Below are positions 10,401-17,993 of a stretch of 64,000 bases of DNA, piece after piece. The stretch is taken from positions 794,724 to 858,723 of the forward strand of contig JADKJE010000002.1 in NCBI GenBank assembly GCA_016722515.1, in the 5' to 3' direction. Both the position numbers and the translations under genes were made by a program. The DNA comes from Alphaproteobacteria bacterium (GTDB taxonomy: Bacteria; Pseudomonadota; Alphaproteobacteria; Rickettsiales; JADKJE01). The notes below the pieces were generated by a model. That model worked only from the letters and a program-made list of their open reading frames with translations, searched no databases and was not told the origin of the DNA. Each line of letters opens with the position of its first letter. The first letter of the stretch is position 1.

Positions 10401-10529
10401 AAACTCTCGGAAATGCAGAGAGCAGATACAGAAAAATACGAGAAAATCAGGGATGGAGATCAATCTACCACCAAATTAGGAAAGGAGCGCTTTAAAAAGT
10501 CACAGGGTCCAGCATTTTCAGCATTATAA
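7410..10529 (+). CDS. Large ankyrin-repeat protein
   Basis: 1039 aa. Ankyrin repeats are clear in the C-terminal third: NGNTLLHRMIKQN, AGNSALHLAVSFGSPELVIF, KGNTPLHLAVLKNEPSIIEA, KGKTPLAMAG, FGRTPLHFAVLYQNDEAV, CGATALHHAAILGKDKIVEL and AGFTPLDHAK. Degenerate repeats occur earlier (around residues 180-260 and 420-560). The last 60 residues are charged and probably coiled coil. There is no signal peptide or membrane helix. Ankyrin repeats mediate protein-protein contact, and in intracellular Rickettsiales, Holosporales and Legionella such proteins are often secreted effectors (established for families, inferred here). ATG at 7410 follows a modest AGGA-type ribosome site. Monocistronic. Confidence 0.88.
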   Translation: MKNHYRELFEKALQSNDMDLFKELSDILLTRSSSRYQLFLDITALVLDYDNDNAFILLLNMGLPDNKKRKYILSLAARYASGDTIKKLIEDHRDLVNKKNWSISSMAEAQLALNISAAKVFLDRMLWQEHTPKQILKEKYELIRSCIREKDRDKLSQAIASFPEALHGENEFSNSEQTNLLVFACIHKSNYALIKLIKAGVIFNNRKPRLSLMYRAAEFANFKAMKYVIELGGDINAKYGDENQTALDIALQHKKFPAAIALLEHGAQSSQVAKYAQRLYVEAIKMGKYKMASTLINAHPSRIDKNKAVAPVKNFIPEVNQPIRTRLYAGEAFPIAPMGNHTHEKVPLQYSAGFISNNKIKELIQCVLNIKDPENLSKYNQLIQAIGSHFIHEKDYENFKTLFSNDLDIFKHNNGNFQSNRNQFMYCAIQNRDEVALRMLVDMGADVKENIEYILPPGFGNPVSENLFLLIAPFASVEMIEHLVSQGAIFSDSTQMLNDYSNERVTDLPFYRALINGNFAAAELFLKYDERTKQCKDFGGNFGYKSLIESILWSFRYDDNEKISSLIEASSPIGDLNDGRLDGCASKFMALFQPESHIVPSIKFLHGLNANIENNFSESINTGPYGCNVDDTPLRHALITCNFEAFFALIKLGATRDTACLRRLAETAKIPGLTYGGRRLASFLAIDAVNSLDSEALELAMHNKDYDKCRKLIAQGAPIDYRDGNGNTLLHRMIKQNRRVDDIYTILGLILELGAGINEQSYAGNSALHLAVSFGSPELVIFLLQEGAAVDIVNNKGNTPLHLAVLKNEPSIIEALYGVGADVAIKNYKGKTPLAMAGKEQNTKLRDLIEKAYPCDGLGRNKLHHHVVDKESLKCLSEWIKKGLDISKQDLFGRTPLHFAVLYQNDEAVSELLKHKVSCDVKDVCGATALHHAAILGKDKIVELLIKSGASINATDEAGFTPLDHAKRGCDANKSKVVQKILIRENGVRGKKAEIKDKLSEMQRADTEKYEKIRDGDQSTTKLGKERFKKSQGPAFSAL

Positions 10530-10652
10530 TAATTATAGGCTGGCTGCTCAAATGATAAGCTAAAAACGCTTAGAAAAATGGTGTGCCTAAAGGGATTCTT
10601 CCCCCCGGACACTCAGCTTAGAAGGCTTGCGCGAACCATAATTGCCAACAGA

Positions 10653-10681
10653 TGACACAGACTATTCATTAAACTGTGTCA
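10653..10681. repeat. 8-bp inverted repeat near IS256 remnant
   Basis: TGACACAG and CTGTGTCA are perfect inverted arms separated by 13 nt. It lies just beyond the end of the IS256-type coding remnant, so it may be part of that element's end, or a hairpin after the ankyrin gene. Confidence 0.4.
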
Positions 10682-10710
10682 AGCAATGTTAAGCGTGGAT
10701 TCTGCCATTA

Positions 10711-10995
10711 TAGGGGCGATTGAGCTGAGAGACGGTAGTAGTCAAATTAGCGACAGGCACTGTCTATTTTAGCAGAATCTTCTGTAGGCACAATAGACCA
10801 ATTTGATCAATGCGTTTTCAGAAGTAAAAGGAGCGTTAGTTTTGGTATATTTGAGTATCATCCGGTGTGTTCCCTATACAGCATTTGTGGTGTAGATGAT
10901 TTTTCGGATATGGTCTTCCTATTTGAAGAAGTTGGTCAATGCGTCCTAATTATTTTGCCAAGAGCGCAGGACAACGGTATGTTCTTTACCCCAAT
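10711..10995 (-). pseudogene. IS256-family transposase C-terminal remnant
   Basis: The minus strand reads RSWQNN, stop, DALTNFFK, stop, EDHIRKIIYTTNAV, stop, GTHRMILKYTKTNAPFTSEN and ALIKLVYCAYRRF, then PVANLTTTVSQLN. This matches the C-terminal region of IS256/mutator-type transposases, with the diagnostic IRKIIYTTNAVE motif and the FTSENALIKLVY stretch. At least four in-frame stops show it is dead. It fills most of the 10530-11099 gap. Confidence 0.8.
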
Positions 10996-11099
10996 TCTCA
11001 CCTAAATTGAGCACTATCCTAATTTTGATAAATATTCACAACACTTACTTAGTATACTGCGTTTGTTCATTGTTTTAAACTTATTAAAGGACTAAAAAT

Positions 11100-11987
11100 A
11101 TGTCAAAAAGAAAAGATGAAGGCAGAAAAGAAGAAGGCAGAAATCAAGACCAAAACGAAAAGAAGAAATCTGGAATAAAATTTTTAACTTCTAAAATTAG
11201 TAGTGTCGCAAATAAAATTAGAGGAAAAGATCGCGATAATAATGAAGAAAGAGCAGGGTTTTCTGAAAAATTAATAGAGCAAATAAATATAAAATTAAAT
11301 GAAAACGGCACGGTTGTTGTCCGTCTTCTAGATGATGCTTACGCGAATATCTTTTTAGATGGTCCAAGTGCTGAAGCTCTGGACGGAGCGTTTCAAAGAT
11401 GTTTTGGTAAAAAAGCTGTGATGTACACTAAACAACATCCAAATGATTCTGGTCTTGAATTTACTGGTGTACCGGCTGATGAGATAGAGCATTTCTTTGT
11501 GAATGAACTGAAATTTTATAAAACAGGTTCGCTTATTAAAGATACGACGCCTTATGTTGTTGTTGAAACTGGAACTTATGAAAAAACAGTAGATATTAAG
11601 AGTGCGAATACTAATGTAGTCAGACCTTCAGGTTTTTCTGAAAGTAAAAACGAAAAAGAAGAAAGTGTAGCGGGACATTCTTCTAAGATTCCCACGCCTG
11701 CTAACAGTTATGCCTCACAGGTATCACCTACTATTACCGTGCCAGGAGTTGCTTCTGTAGTTCCTCAGGAATTCATAAAAAAAGCATATACGGTTGTTTT
11801 ATACAGATTTGAATTTGATACACCTGAAGCTGCAGAGAAATTTCATACAGAAAATCAAGATAAATATACAAATAAAGAAAAAATGATTCAAGTTGATCCA
11901 GAACGTGGTACTCATTTTTTAATGATTACCAAAAACGAATTGAATAAGATTGCTCCACAATCTCAGGCTCAGGGTATCTCTTCATAG
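11100..11987 (+). CDS. Hypothetical protein, charged N-terminus
   Basis: 295 aa. The first about 55 residues are Lys/Arg/Glu-rich and likely disordered (SKRKDEGRKEEGRNQDQNEK). Two similar-looking alpha/beta stretches follow, at about 60-155 and 225-290. A variable Ser/Pro-rich linker lies between them. Both include a run of the type VVVRLL/VVLYRF and an acidic helix, so an internal duplication is possible. No known family is recognised, and there is no signal peptide. AAAGGACTAAAAAT provides a good ribosome site for ATG at 11100, and a strong inverted repeat follows the stop codon. The gene stands alone between the ankyrin gene and the AAA+ gene. Confidence 0.65.
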   Translation: MSKRKDEGRKEEGRNQDQNEKKKSGIKFLTSKISSVANKIRGKDRDNNEERAGFSEKLIEQINIKLNENGTVVVRLLDDAYANIFLDGPSAEALDGAFQRCFGKKAVMYTKQHPNDSGLEFTGVPADEIEHFFVNELKFYKTGSLIKDTTPYVVVETGTYEKTVDIKSANTNVVRPSGFSESKNEKEESVAGHSSKIPTPANSYASQVSPTITVPGVASVVPQEFIKKAYTVVLYRFEFDTPEAAEKFHTENQDKYTNKEKMIQVDPERGTHFLMITKNELNKIAPQSQAQGISS

Positions 11988-12007
11988 ATTATTATCCATA
12001 TTCAAAA

Positions 12008-12047
12008 CACGTTAAAAACTCCTGTCATATAAGGGGTTTTTAACGTG
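12008..12047 (+). terminator. Inverted repeat, likely terminator
   Basis: CACGTTAAAAACTCC and GGGGTTTTTAACGTG form a long stem with one mismatch, 20 nt after the stop of the 295-aa gene. The arms carry A- and T-runs, so it could act in either direction. A separate U-tract is absent. Confidence 0.6.
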
Positions 12048-12120
12048 AGACTATTCAAGTGCACAATTTACAGCATTTGTTTGTATAATGTCTTGTTTCA
12101 AAACATAGGTTATAAGAAAC

Positions 12121-12507
12121 ATGAAGTTTAATAAAATATTCTATTACGCACAAAAGCTCGAAGATGAACAATTTAATGCCAATCCGCCAGAAGAGATAGA
12201 CGTTAACCGCCTGATTCAAAAGGAGCCCTACTATCGTAATATATCCGAGTCAGATGTTTTCAAACCTAAGACCTTAATTATTTCAGATTGGACTGCAAAT
12301 CAATGGTATCTTTGGGAAAAGCGACATGCGCGTAGAGTATTAGAGCAGTGGATGGCTCAAGACGGGGGGCAAGTCCTGTACTGGAGAATGTGTTCCTTAG
12401 TGCCTTTAACAAGGGAATCGCTTTATAAATTGAGAAAACACACAGTTTATCCGTACTCGTTGGACGCATTGAACAGCATCAAGGCAAAACTCTTCCTGTT
12501 ATATTAA
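12121..12507 (+). pseudogene. N-terminal fragment of dual AAA+ protein, frameshifted
   Basis: 128-aa frame that is the detached N-terminus of the AAA+ gene downstream. The true frame appears to switch at a run of six G (12364-12369). From there the other frame continues with ASPVLENVFLSAFNKGIAL, meets a TAA at 12426-12428, then IEKTHSLSVLVGRIEQH and QGKTLPVILTRDLTENQW, running without a break into the 734-aa frame. A single G deletion plus one nonsense codon therefore split the gene. The residues after about position 83 in this fragment are out-of-frame noise. The region looks like an N-terminal recognition domain but no family is identified. Confidence 0.7.
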
Positions 12508-12536
12508 CCCGTGACTTAACTGAGAATCAATGGGCG

Positions 12537-14741
12537 ATGCTCCTTACCGAGTGCCATAAACACAAGGTTACGCTGGCTGTGTCTAACTACCTTGAATCTA
12601 ACTTAGCCTTACGAAATGGCTCAATACTCCCTCCAGTTACGTTGCCAAAGCAATGCTATTCACATACAACGGTGATTGAAAGCAACGACCCTGATACTAC
12701 GATTGGGCTGATAAAGGCAGATATGGCAGAAGGTGCTTCATGCTGCATCATTGATGTGTCTGAGTTGCGTAGTGCCGACCTTTTGGTTAAACGTGCGGGC
12801 GAGTACGACAGTAATAAACAGTGTTTTATCTTTAGTGAAACCAACGGAGCCTTGCGTCACGCTTTGGATAATAATCAGAATATAATACTAAAGGGTCATT
12901 TTTCTGCTGAATTATGCGATGCTTTAGCGCCGCTTTTGATAGCACGTAGCCGTGACCCTAATCTAGTAAACAAGCTCATACTGCTCAGTGATGGTCCTAG
13001 TGAACTTAGGTATCTACCTTATGAAACCGACAATGTTGGAAAAAACAAAAAATGTCAGATTTTGGGCGAAGCGCATCATCTATTGACAGATGAACAGCTA
13101 GAAAAAGAACCACTTCGCACGTTAGAGGCACGCTTGCGTTATTTGAAACAACATCCTGAGCAAAGTAGTGAAGGGGCGGCGTGGGCGGGTGTTTATACTC
13201 TGCCCAATGGGGTAACTATTGCTGATTTCGATTTAGAAAACAGTGCGGACATTACCCAAGCCTTTAAGGCGAACCGTTTGAGCCAAGTGAATGCCGTTCT
13301 TGAACATTCTCCCTTTGTGTTGTTAACGGGATTGACCGGGGTTGGTAAAACCACGTTTGTGCAGCAAGAACTTGTTCCTGATAACAAAGGTCTCTATGAA
13401 GGGGTATCGCAATTAAGCCAGTGGGCAAAAGATAAAACCCCAGGACGCAAAATCCTATTTATTGATGAAGCAAATATCACCACACGCAACTGGAGTGAAT
13501 TTGAAGGATTGTTTGATAATAACCCGCCTTCAATCGTTATTGATGGGGTCTATCATGAACTTACGGCGGATCATAAAGTTGTCTTTGCCGCTAATCCACT
13601 AAGTTATGGAGCAGCACGTACGCTTCCAACCCTCTTTAAGCGTCACGGTAATGCCGTGCTGTTTGAGCCTATGCCTGCAGAGATGATTTATGAAACACAG
13701 TTAAAGCCGCTGTTTAAGGGGAGCGTGCTTGAACCCAGGACGCGGGAACTTGCGCCACTCTTCCTTAATACCTATCGTGATGTGTGCTCATACTCCAAAG
13801 ATGAAGTGCTCATCTCGCCACGTGAGGTACAGATGATGGCGCTTCTGACGCTGGCTTATTGCAAACAACGCCAGAAAGCTGATCCTAAACAGGTGGCTCA
13901 TCATTACGCCTACCGTGTCGCACATTCACTGGTACCTGCTAATTATATCCGTCAATTTGAAGAGAAACATAAGCCAGAAGGATCTTTAGTTCGTAAGGAA
14001 ATCAAATGGCCTGTTAATAATGAATTTGTCGTTACTCCTTCCCGGTATGCTATTGCTCAGCCCATGAATGATTTACTTAATGTTCGGTTGATGCGCCAGG
14101 CTGATCGTGAGCTGGCGAACTTTCCTGGATTGGGAGGGATCGTTCTTGAAGGCAAGCCAGGAGTGGGTAAAAGTGAGTTAGTATTTAACCTCCTAAAAGC
14201 TAAGGGCTATGTTGAAGCCTCACAAGCCGATGTAAACACGGCATCAAAAATCTATTATGTTATTCCTGCTAGTATGCAGTATAACATGAAGCGCGACACG
14301 CTATTGAAGGCCTTCAATGAGGGTGCTGTGGTGGTTATGGATGAGTTTAATTGTGCCTCCATGATGGAATCACTTCTTAATGCGTTGCTTAATGGTAAAA
14401 CGCCGGAGGGGCAACCACCCCAAAGGCCAGGATTTACGATTATTGGAACACAAAACCCTCCGAGTATGGCGGGAAGGGCTCTAAAAAGCCATGCGCTTTC
14501 TCGGCGACTTATGGCTGATCACGTTCCTGAATATACTAAAAAGGAGGTAAGAGAGGTGCTGAGTCAGAAGGGTGTTGAGAGCTTCGATGCAAAAGCAGCA
14601 AGCAGTGTGTATGTTAACATTCTAGCTGGGGATCCCCAAACAGCTTTAAGCTTCAGGGAATTAGTGAGGAAGACTACTCGCTTACCGGGCAATAATAAAT
14701 CTGTTGGAAGTGCAGCAAACGTATGCCACATGCAAGTTTGA
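12537..14741 (+). CDS. Dual AAA+ ATPase (dynein/midasin-like), 5' truncated
   Basis: 734 aa with two P-loop modules. Module 1 has Walker A GLTGVGKTTF near residue 265 and Walker B ILFIDEAN near 310. Module 2 has Walker A EGKPGVGKSE near 540 and Walker B VVVMDEFN near 595, followed by the sensor-1-type IIGTQNPPSMAGR and the arginine-bearing ALSRRLM. The module-2 layout resembles the dynein-related AAA_5 and midasin group. The ATG at 12537 is probably internal, because the reading frame continues upstream past it. The C-terminus ends in IS30-end-like DNA, so the 3' end is also suspect. A shorter decayed paralogue lies at 43.8-44.7 kb. Substrate and role are unknown; a large AAA+ effector or defence protein are both possible. 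Confidence 0.7.
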   Translation: MLLTECHKHKVTLAVSNYLESNLALRNGSILPPVTLPKQCYSHTTVIESNDPDTTIGLIKADMAEGASCCIIDVSELRSADLLVKRAGEYDSNKQCFIFSETNGALRHALDNNQNIILKGHFSAELCDALAPLLIARSRDPNLVNKLILLSDGPSELRYLPYETDNVGKNKKCQILGEAHHLLTDEQLEKEPLRTLEARLRYLKQHPEQSSEGAAWAGVYTLPNGVTIADFDLENSADITQAFKANRLSQVNAVLEHSPFVLLTGLTGVGKTTFVQQELVPDNKGLYEGVSQLSQWAKDKTPGRKILFIDEANITTRNWSEFEGLFDNNPPSIVIDGVYHELTADHKVVFAANPLSYGAARTLPTLFKRHGNAVLFEPMPAEMIYETQLKPLFKGSVLEPRTRELAPLFLNTYRDVCSYSKDEVLISPREVQMMALLTLAYCKQRQKADPKQVAHHYAYRVAHSLVPANYIRQFEEKHKPEGSLVRKEIKWPVNNEFVVTPSRYAIAQPMNDLLNVRLMRQADRELANFPGLGGIVLEGKPGVGKSELVFNLLKAKGYVEASQADVNTASKIYYVIPASMQYNMKRDTLLKAFNEGAVVVMDEFNCASMMESLLNALLNGKTPEGQPPQRPGFTIIGTQNPPSMAGRALKSHALSRRLMADHVPEYTKKEVREVLSQKGVESFDAKAASSVYVNILAGDPQTALSFRELVRKTTRLPGNNKSVGSAANVCHMQV

Positions 14742-14756
14742 ATTGCAACGCCACAT
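14719..14756 (-). repeat. IS30 right-end remnant at 3' end of the AAA+ gene
   Basis: GCCACATGCAAGTTTGAATT closely resembles the reverse complement of the IS30 right end at 20.1 kb, which begins GCCACATTCAAGTTTGAAGT. It forms the last codons of the 734-aa frame, so the gene end is probably displaced by a lost IS30 copy. The following 220 nt up to the PRC-barrel gene hold nothing else recognisable. Confidence 0.55.
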
Positions 14757-14977
14757 TCATGTTTTAGGTATAGGGCATGGATTGGGTTGATTGTTTTTGG
14801 GGGAGATATTTTAAAATTTTGAAATTACCTCCAGCATCATCATTTATGTAAAAAATATATTCAGGTGAATTTATCGCATTGTTTCATTACATCAAAGCGA
14901 TTAAATATTATTCTGCTAAGAGTAATGTTTAAATAATTAACCAGTTCGCAATGCGGACACGAGAAAGGAGAAAACGT

Positions 14978-15334
14978 ATGACAAATGAAATTTTATTGTC
15001 GGCCTCAACACTTAATGGTAATGATGTAAAAAATGCTGAAGGAGAAAATCTTGGTCATGTAAAAGATATCATGATTGACACGGAAAATAATCGTGTATCC
15101 TATTATGTTTTGTCGTTTGGTGGCATTCTAGGCATGGGAGACAAGCTGTTTGCGATTCCACCAGAAGCCATGAAGTTAAATAGGAATGATAAATGTTTTA
15201 TACTGAATATTGATAAAGACAGGCTGAAAAACGAAAACGGATTTGACAAGGATAAATGGCCCAATATGGCTGATGAGACATTTCGCAGTAATCTTTATCA
15301 TCACTACAACATTACCGACCATAACGCTGCATAA
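14978..15334 (+). CDS. PRC-barrel domain protein
   Basis: 118 aa from the preferred ATG at 14978, which is preceded by AAGGAG at 8 nt; a longer frame opens at 14951 but adds only basic leader residues. The PRC-barrel core spans roughly residues 8-80: LNGNDVKNAEGENLGHVKDI, then an acidic DTENNRVSYYVLSFGG and GDKLFAIPPEAM. The family is a small beta-barrel found in photosynthetic reaction-centre H subunits, RimM and many stress-related cytoplasmic proteins. The stand-alone alphaproteobacterial members are usually linked to stress or sporulation-like responses, without defined biochemistry. A hairpin follows, so it is monocistronic. Confidence 0.9.
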   Translation: MTNEILLSASTLNGNDVKNAEGENLGHVKDIMIDTENNRVSYYVLSFGGILGMGDKLFAIPPEAMKLNRNDKCFILNIDKDRLKNENGFDKDKWPNMADETFRSNLYHHYNITDHNAA

Positions 15335-15346
15335 CACGTTGCATAT

Positions 15347-15382
15347 CCAAACGCTTCTTCATTTGCATGAAGGAGCGTTTGG
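15347..15382 (+). terminator. Hairpin terminator after the PRC-barrel gene
   Basis: CCAAACGCTTCTTCAT and ATGAAGGAGCGTTTGG form a 16-bp stem with one mismatch and a TTGC loop, 12 nt after the stop codon. No U-tract follows. Confidence 0.6.
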
Positions 15383-15389
15383 AGTGCGG

Positions 15390-15479
15390 GGCCTGTTCTA
15401 AAATGAAGTGCAACATCTTTTTGATTATCTGTTTCACAACAAACACCATAAGGTGTCGCGCTTCATTTTAGAACAGGCC
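15390..15479. mobile_element. 90-bp MITE, IS30-derived, copy 1
   Basis: Begins GGCCTGTTCTAAAATGAAG and ends with the exact reverse complement, giving 19-bp terminal inverted repeats around a 52-bp core. The core matches the left end of the IS30-type element at 19081 (in inverted orientation). It has no coding capacity and was probably mobilised in trans by that IS. A second 90-bp copy lies at 15951 in the opposite orientation. Confidence 0.85.
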
Positions 15480-15486
15480 GGCTCAT

Positions 15487-15899
15487 TTAGTCCGACTTTG
15501 CGATACTCCGCACATAATGCGTCCCACGCCCCGTACCTTTTGCTTCAATAAGACCGAAACCCAGCAACTTCTCAATATCCAGTTTCCGAGAAGCCAGGCT
15601 GCGGGAAGAAATAGCCTGATATTCACGCTGGGTTATGCTGCCATGCTCATTAATATAGTCTAAAACGAGCTGGTGATGTGGTTCAAGGCGGGGCTTAGCT
15701 TCTGCATTATCAGGTAGCATTTTATGCACGCGCTTCAATTCATCGAGGCATAGGTCGACATTTCCCTGGCATTTAATTCTAGTTGCGCCAGCGACTTTGG
15801 TGTCAGATGCAGGCTCTTGATCTCACCAAGAGCCTCACCAATTTCACGAATGGTAAAAAGAAGCTTGTCAGTAATGGTATATCGAGGTTTCCATGGCAT
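15487..15899 (-). pseudogene. Fic-family protein with Fic core deleted
   Basis: An N-terminal piece starts at ATG 15899 (MPWKPRYTITDKLLFTIREI, then ELNAREMSTYASM) and ends at a stop. It resembles the N-terminus of large Fic proteins (about 380 aa) just before their inhibitory helix. A second frame (CLDELKRVHKMLPDN onward, ATG at 15738) is the C-terminal winged-helix domain of the same protein type, ending in GLIEAKGTGRGTHYVRS. The catalytic HPFxxGNGR core is absent, so about 200 codons are deleted and the two ends are out of frame. The remnant sits exactly between two inverted MITEs. Confidence 0.75.
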
Positions 15900-15950
15900 A
15901 ACCATAAATTAGCCGTAAATTAGCCAGTAATCAAGTCTTTAAACATCATC

Positions 15951-16040
15951 GGCCTGTTCTAAAATGAAGTGAAACACCTTATGATGTTTGTTGTGAAACA
16001 GATATTCAAAAAGATGTTGCACTTCATTTTAGAACAGGCC
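15951..16040. mobile_element. 90-bp MITE, IS30-derived, copy 2
   Basis: Same 19-bp terminal inverted repeats as copy 1. Its reverse complement differs from copy 1 at only a handful of core positions. Read forward, its first about 70 bp match the IS30 left end (GAAGTGxAACACCTTATGAT and onward), so the MITE is the IS left end closed by an inverted copy of its own terminus. Confidence 0.85.
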
Positions 16041-16159
16041 AAGTGCCGAGGCTTTGGATAGAAGATATTCACGAAAAGGGTCACACATTTATCGAACTCG
16101 ATATAGCTTATCTCTGAAAATGACAGATAACGTGTTATAACCAGGTTTAGTAGTTAATG

Positions 16160-16207
16160 AGACTTTCCTAAAAAATGTCAGAGTGTTGCTCTTCAAACGT
16201 GAACTAA
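16160..16207 (+). repeat. IS30 3'-end remnant
   Basis: TTTCCTAAAAAATGTCAGAG followed by a degraded CTCTTCAAACGTGAA matches the 3' coding end and right terminus of the IS30 copies at 20.1 and 43.8 kb. The surrounding 16041-16271 holds no gene. Confidence 0.6.
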
Positions 16208-16271
16208 GGCAGCTGAAGAATACTATCGCTAACTTAATGAATGAGACCGTAGTAAAGCTAGAAATAAAAAA

Positions 16272-16925
16272 CTAACCACATTGCCACAAGAATTTTCCTT
16301 TATCACCATTCGTGTTAATAAAAGCATACGCCACACCACAAGTACCAAAGTTAATTTCAAAAGGCAGTTGTGTCGAATCCAGTTGCAGAAGTAAAACCCA
16401 ATCATCTCCCTCAGGAGATTCATCTCCCTGGATGAAAAGAGGGGTGCCACCTATCTTGTTTCCAGCAATAGAATTCATGATTTCTTCATAATTTGGGTCG
16501 TCCACATCAATACTTTCTAATGCAGGGGCGGCGATATCATTAACAATTTTTAATTGAACATCATATTCAGAAGCTATAGTTGGTCCTACCGCAATTTCTT
16601 GAACGTCAGCCTCCAAAACATGGCTAGGTTGGATAATAACGGCATTCTCTCCGCTTTCTGGATCCCACGTTTCAGCATCTCCACCATCTTCATCACCTGT
16701 CATAAAAATATAAGCCATTTTACCTTTAGCATTTGGGAAGATGCTCGTATCGATAGCAATTTGACAAATAAAGTTCATTGGCTTGCCGGTTGACCTGCTA
16801 ATGGGCCACGATGCTTTTTCAAGCCAGACAGGGTTTCCACCAAACTTTGTTTTCAGAGCATCAATTGGCTCGTTAGTTTCTATAAAATTGATGTAAGCCG
16901 CAACATTAGTCATATTAGACTGCAT
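16272..16925 (-). CDS. DUF1963 (YwqG-like) protein
   Basis: 217 aa, close to the size of short DUF1963 proteins. Diagnostic stretches: FGGNPVWLEKASWPISRSTG and MNFICQIAID near residues 28-60, and the C-terminal DDWVLLLQLDS and GVAYAFINTNGDKGKFLWQC. DUF1963 proteins are cytoplasmic, of unknown biochemistry, and are often encoded near polymorphic-toxin loci as candidate immunity proteins. That context applies here, because toxin/immunity debris begins 750 bp away. No signal peptide. The start at 16925 could instead be the ATG at 16913, giving MTNVAAYINF. The gene looks intact. Confidence 0.88.
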   Translation of the reverse strand: MQSNMTNVAAYINFIETNEPIDALKTKFGGNPVWLEKASWPISRSTGKPMNFICQIAIDTSIFPNAKGKMAYIFMTGDEDGGDAETWDPESGENAVIIQPSHVLEADVQEIAVGPTIASEYDVQLKIVNDIAAPALESIDVDDPNYEEIMNSIAGNKIGGTPLFIQGDESPEGDDWVLLLQLDSTQLPFEINFGTCGVAYAFINTNGDKGKFLWQCG

Positions 16926-17026
16926 CCGTTATTAATTATTGTTACTATTGCTAAGTAGTATATTTTTAACCGTGCGTCAAGTTTTTTATGTATCCTGTAT
17001 CTTGATTGATGGACATTGATGGACTT

Positions 17027-17526
17027 TGAGGTCATAATCCAAGTGCACATTATTATGGGGGATAAATGCTTAGCGAAAATGAATTAATAGATGCACTTTG
17101 CGTGTATCTAAAAAGCTATGATTATAAAATTGTGGTAGCCCGCACAACGAAAGAGAAGGGAATCGATGTGATTGCTAAAAAGGGGACTAGCCGACTCTTA
17201 ATAGAAACCAAAGGTGGAACCAGCTCTTTTAATGGTAGTAAGAGATATGAAAAAACGTTTAGTCCTTCTCAGATTTCAACAAGAGTTTCAAGAGGTTCTT
17301 ATACAGCGGCTGATTTACGCAGTAACGAGCACCAAGGGGAAGATAAAATTGCTCTAGCATTTCCAGATCATCCTACTTATCTTAAGTTTATAGCCAAAAT
17401 CAGGCTGGTATTGGAAGAGCTTGATATTACTGTCTTTCTTATTGGTGATGATCGATCTGTAAAGTGTTTGCAAGGTCACGAATGTTGGAGATCATTTGAT
17501 GTTGCTGCTGTTGATAACATCTTGTC
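17027..17526 (+). repeat. Nuclease-like 500-bp cassette, copy 1
   Basis: The unit runs from TGAGGTCATAATCCAAGTGC to GATAACATCTTGTC and recurs at 26871-27371 and 35226-35727. Outside these borders the flanks differ or belong to other elements. The copies differ in the number of G residues before the ATG (5, 6 and 7). No terminal inverted repeats were noticed. Confidence 0.75.
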
Positions 17527-17542
17527 CATACCGGGTACATAA
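17066..17542 (+). CDS. PD-(D/E)XK restriction-endonuclease-like protein, copy 1
   Basis: 158 aa. The N-terminal 60 residues fit a Mrr/restriction-endonuclease-like PD-(D/E)XK core: helix LIDALCVYLKSYDYKIVVAR, then GIDVIAKKGTSRLLIETKGG. The Asp (residue 29) and the Glu-X-Lys (residues 47-49) provide the catalytic D...ExK triad. The C-terminal half ends with VFLIGDDRSVKCLQ, a likely beta-strand edge. It lies in a repeated 500-bp cassette, and this is the only copy with an intact ETK motif. The last residues (SIPGT) come from flanking DNA. A GGGGGAT stretch upstream of ATG 17066 serves as ribosome site. Homing-type or defence nuclease activity is plausible. Confidence 0.7.
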   Translation: MLSENELIDALCVYLKSYDYKIVVARTTKEKGIDVIAKKGTSRLLIETKGGTSSFNGSKRYEKTFSPSQISTRVSRGSYTAADLRSNEHQGEDKIALAFPDHPTYLKFIAKIRLVLEELDITVFLIGDDRSVKCLQGHECWRSFDVAAVDNILSIPGT

Positions 17543-17679
17543 GGTTCCCCATGAAAATTCACCGCATTGTTGAATAGGGTTGAGCATGCACCTATGGTTT
17601 TATCGCACCCAGCAATGGCGTTAAAGGTGTTACCGATGACTATGTTATTTCCTGACTTCTGCCAAATTTGGCTAGCACT

Positions 17680-17991
17680 TTATTCTTTAAATTGAGGGGA
17701 GTAAGAAAATTCAACTTCAAACTGATTACCAAGCTGATTATTGAGTGTTTCGCAGAGTCGCTTGCCTTCTGAAATAAAAAAGCTTTCTTCTTCTGTAGAA
17801 TTAAATCCAGAATTTGAGGGATTATCCCAATTTAATGTTTTATCCCATTGTGCTGCCCACTTCATTAAGTCATTTCCCAATTGTAATGAAATCGGAAGAG
17901 AAAAGGGATTAATGTTATACTCCTTAGTGTTTGGTTCCCAAATAGGATAACATTGATAATCAGCCATTAATTTTAATTTTCTCATACGCAT
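17680..17991 (-). CDS. Polymorphic-toxin immunity protein (CDI type)
   Basis: 103 aa, cytoplasmic. The pattern ADYQCYPIWEPN, ISLQLGNDLMKWAAQWDKTL and PPNSGF-like NPSNSGFNSTEEESFFISEG, ending LGNQFEVEFSY, matches a widespread family of small immunity proteins downstream of contact-dependent toxin C-termini. It follows the decayed toxin end at 17994 by 2 nt, with TAGGA serving as ribosome site. It should neutralise that toxin. A homologous but truncated gene is at 20.1-20.4 kb. The immunity gene appears intact although its toxin is dead, a common outcome for orphan modules. Confidence 0.75.
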   Translation of the reverse strand: MRMRKLKLMADYQCYPIWEPNTKEYNINPFSLPISLQLGNDLMKWAAQWDKTLNWDNPSNSGFNSTEEESFFISEGKRLCETLNNQLGNQFEVEFSYSPQFKE

Positions 17992-17993
17992 TC

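Noticed and set aside
10530..11099. Possible small RNA or tRNA in the gap
   Set aside because: The sequence is explained by an IS256 transposase fossil on the minus strand.
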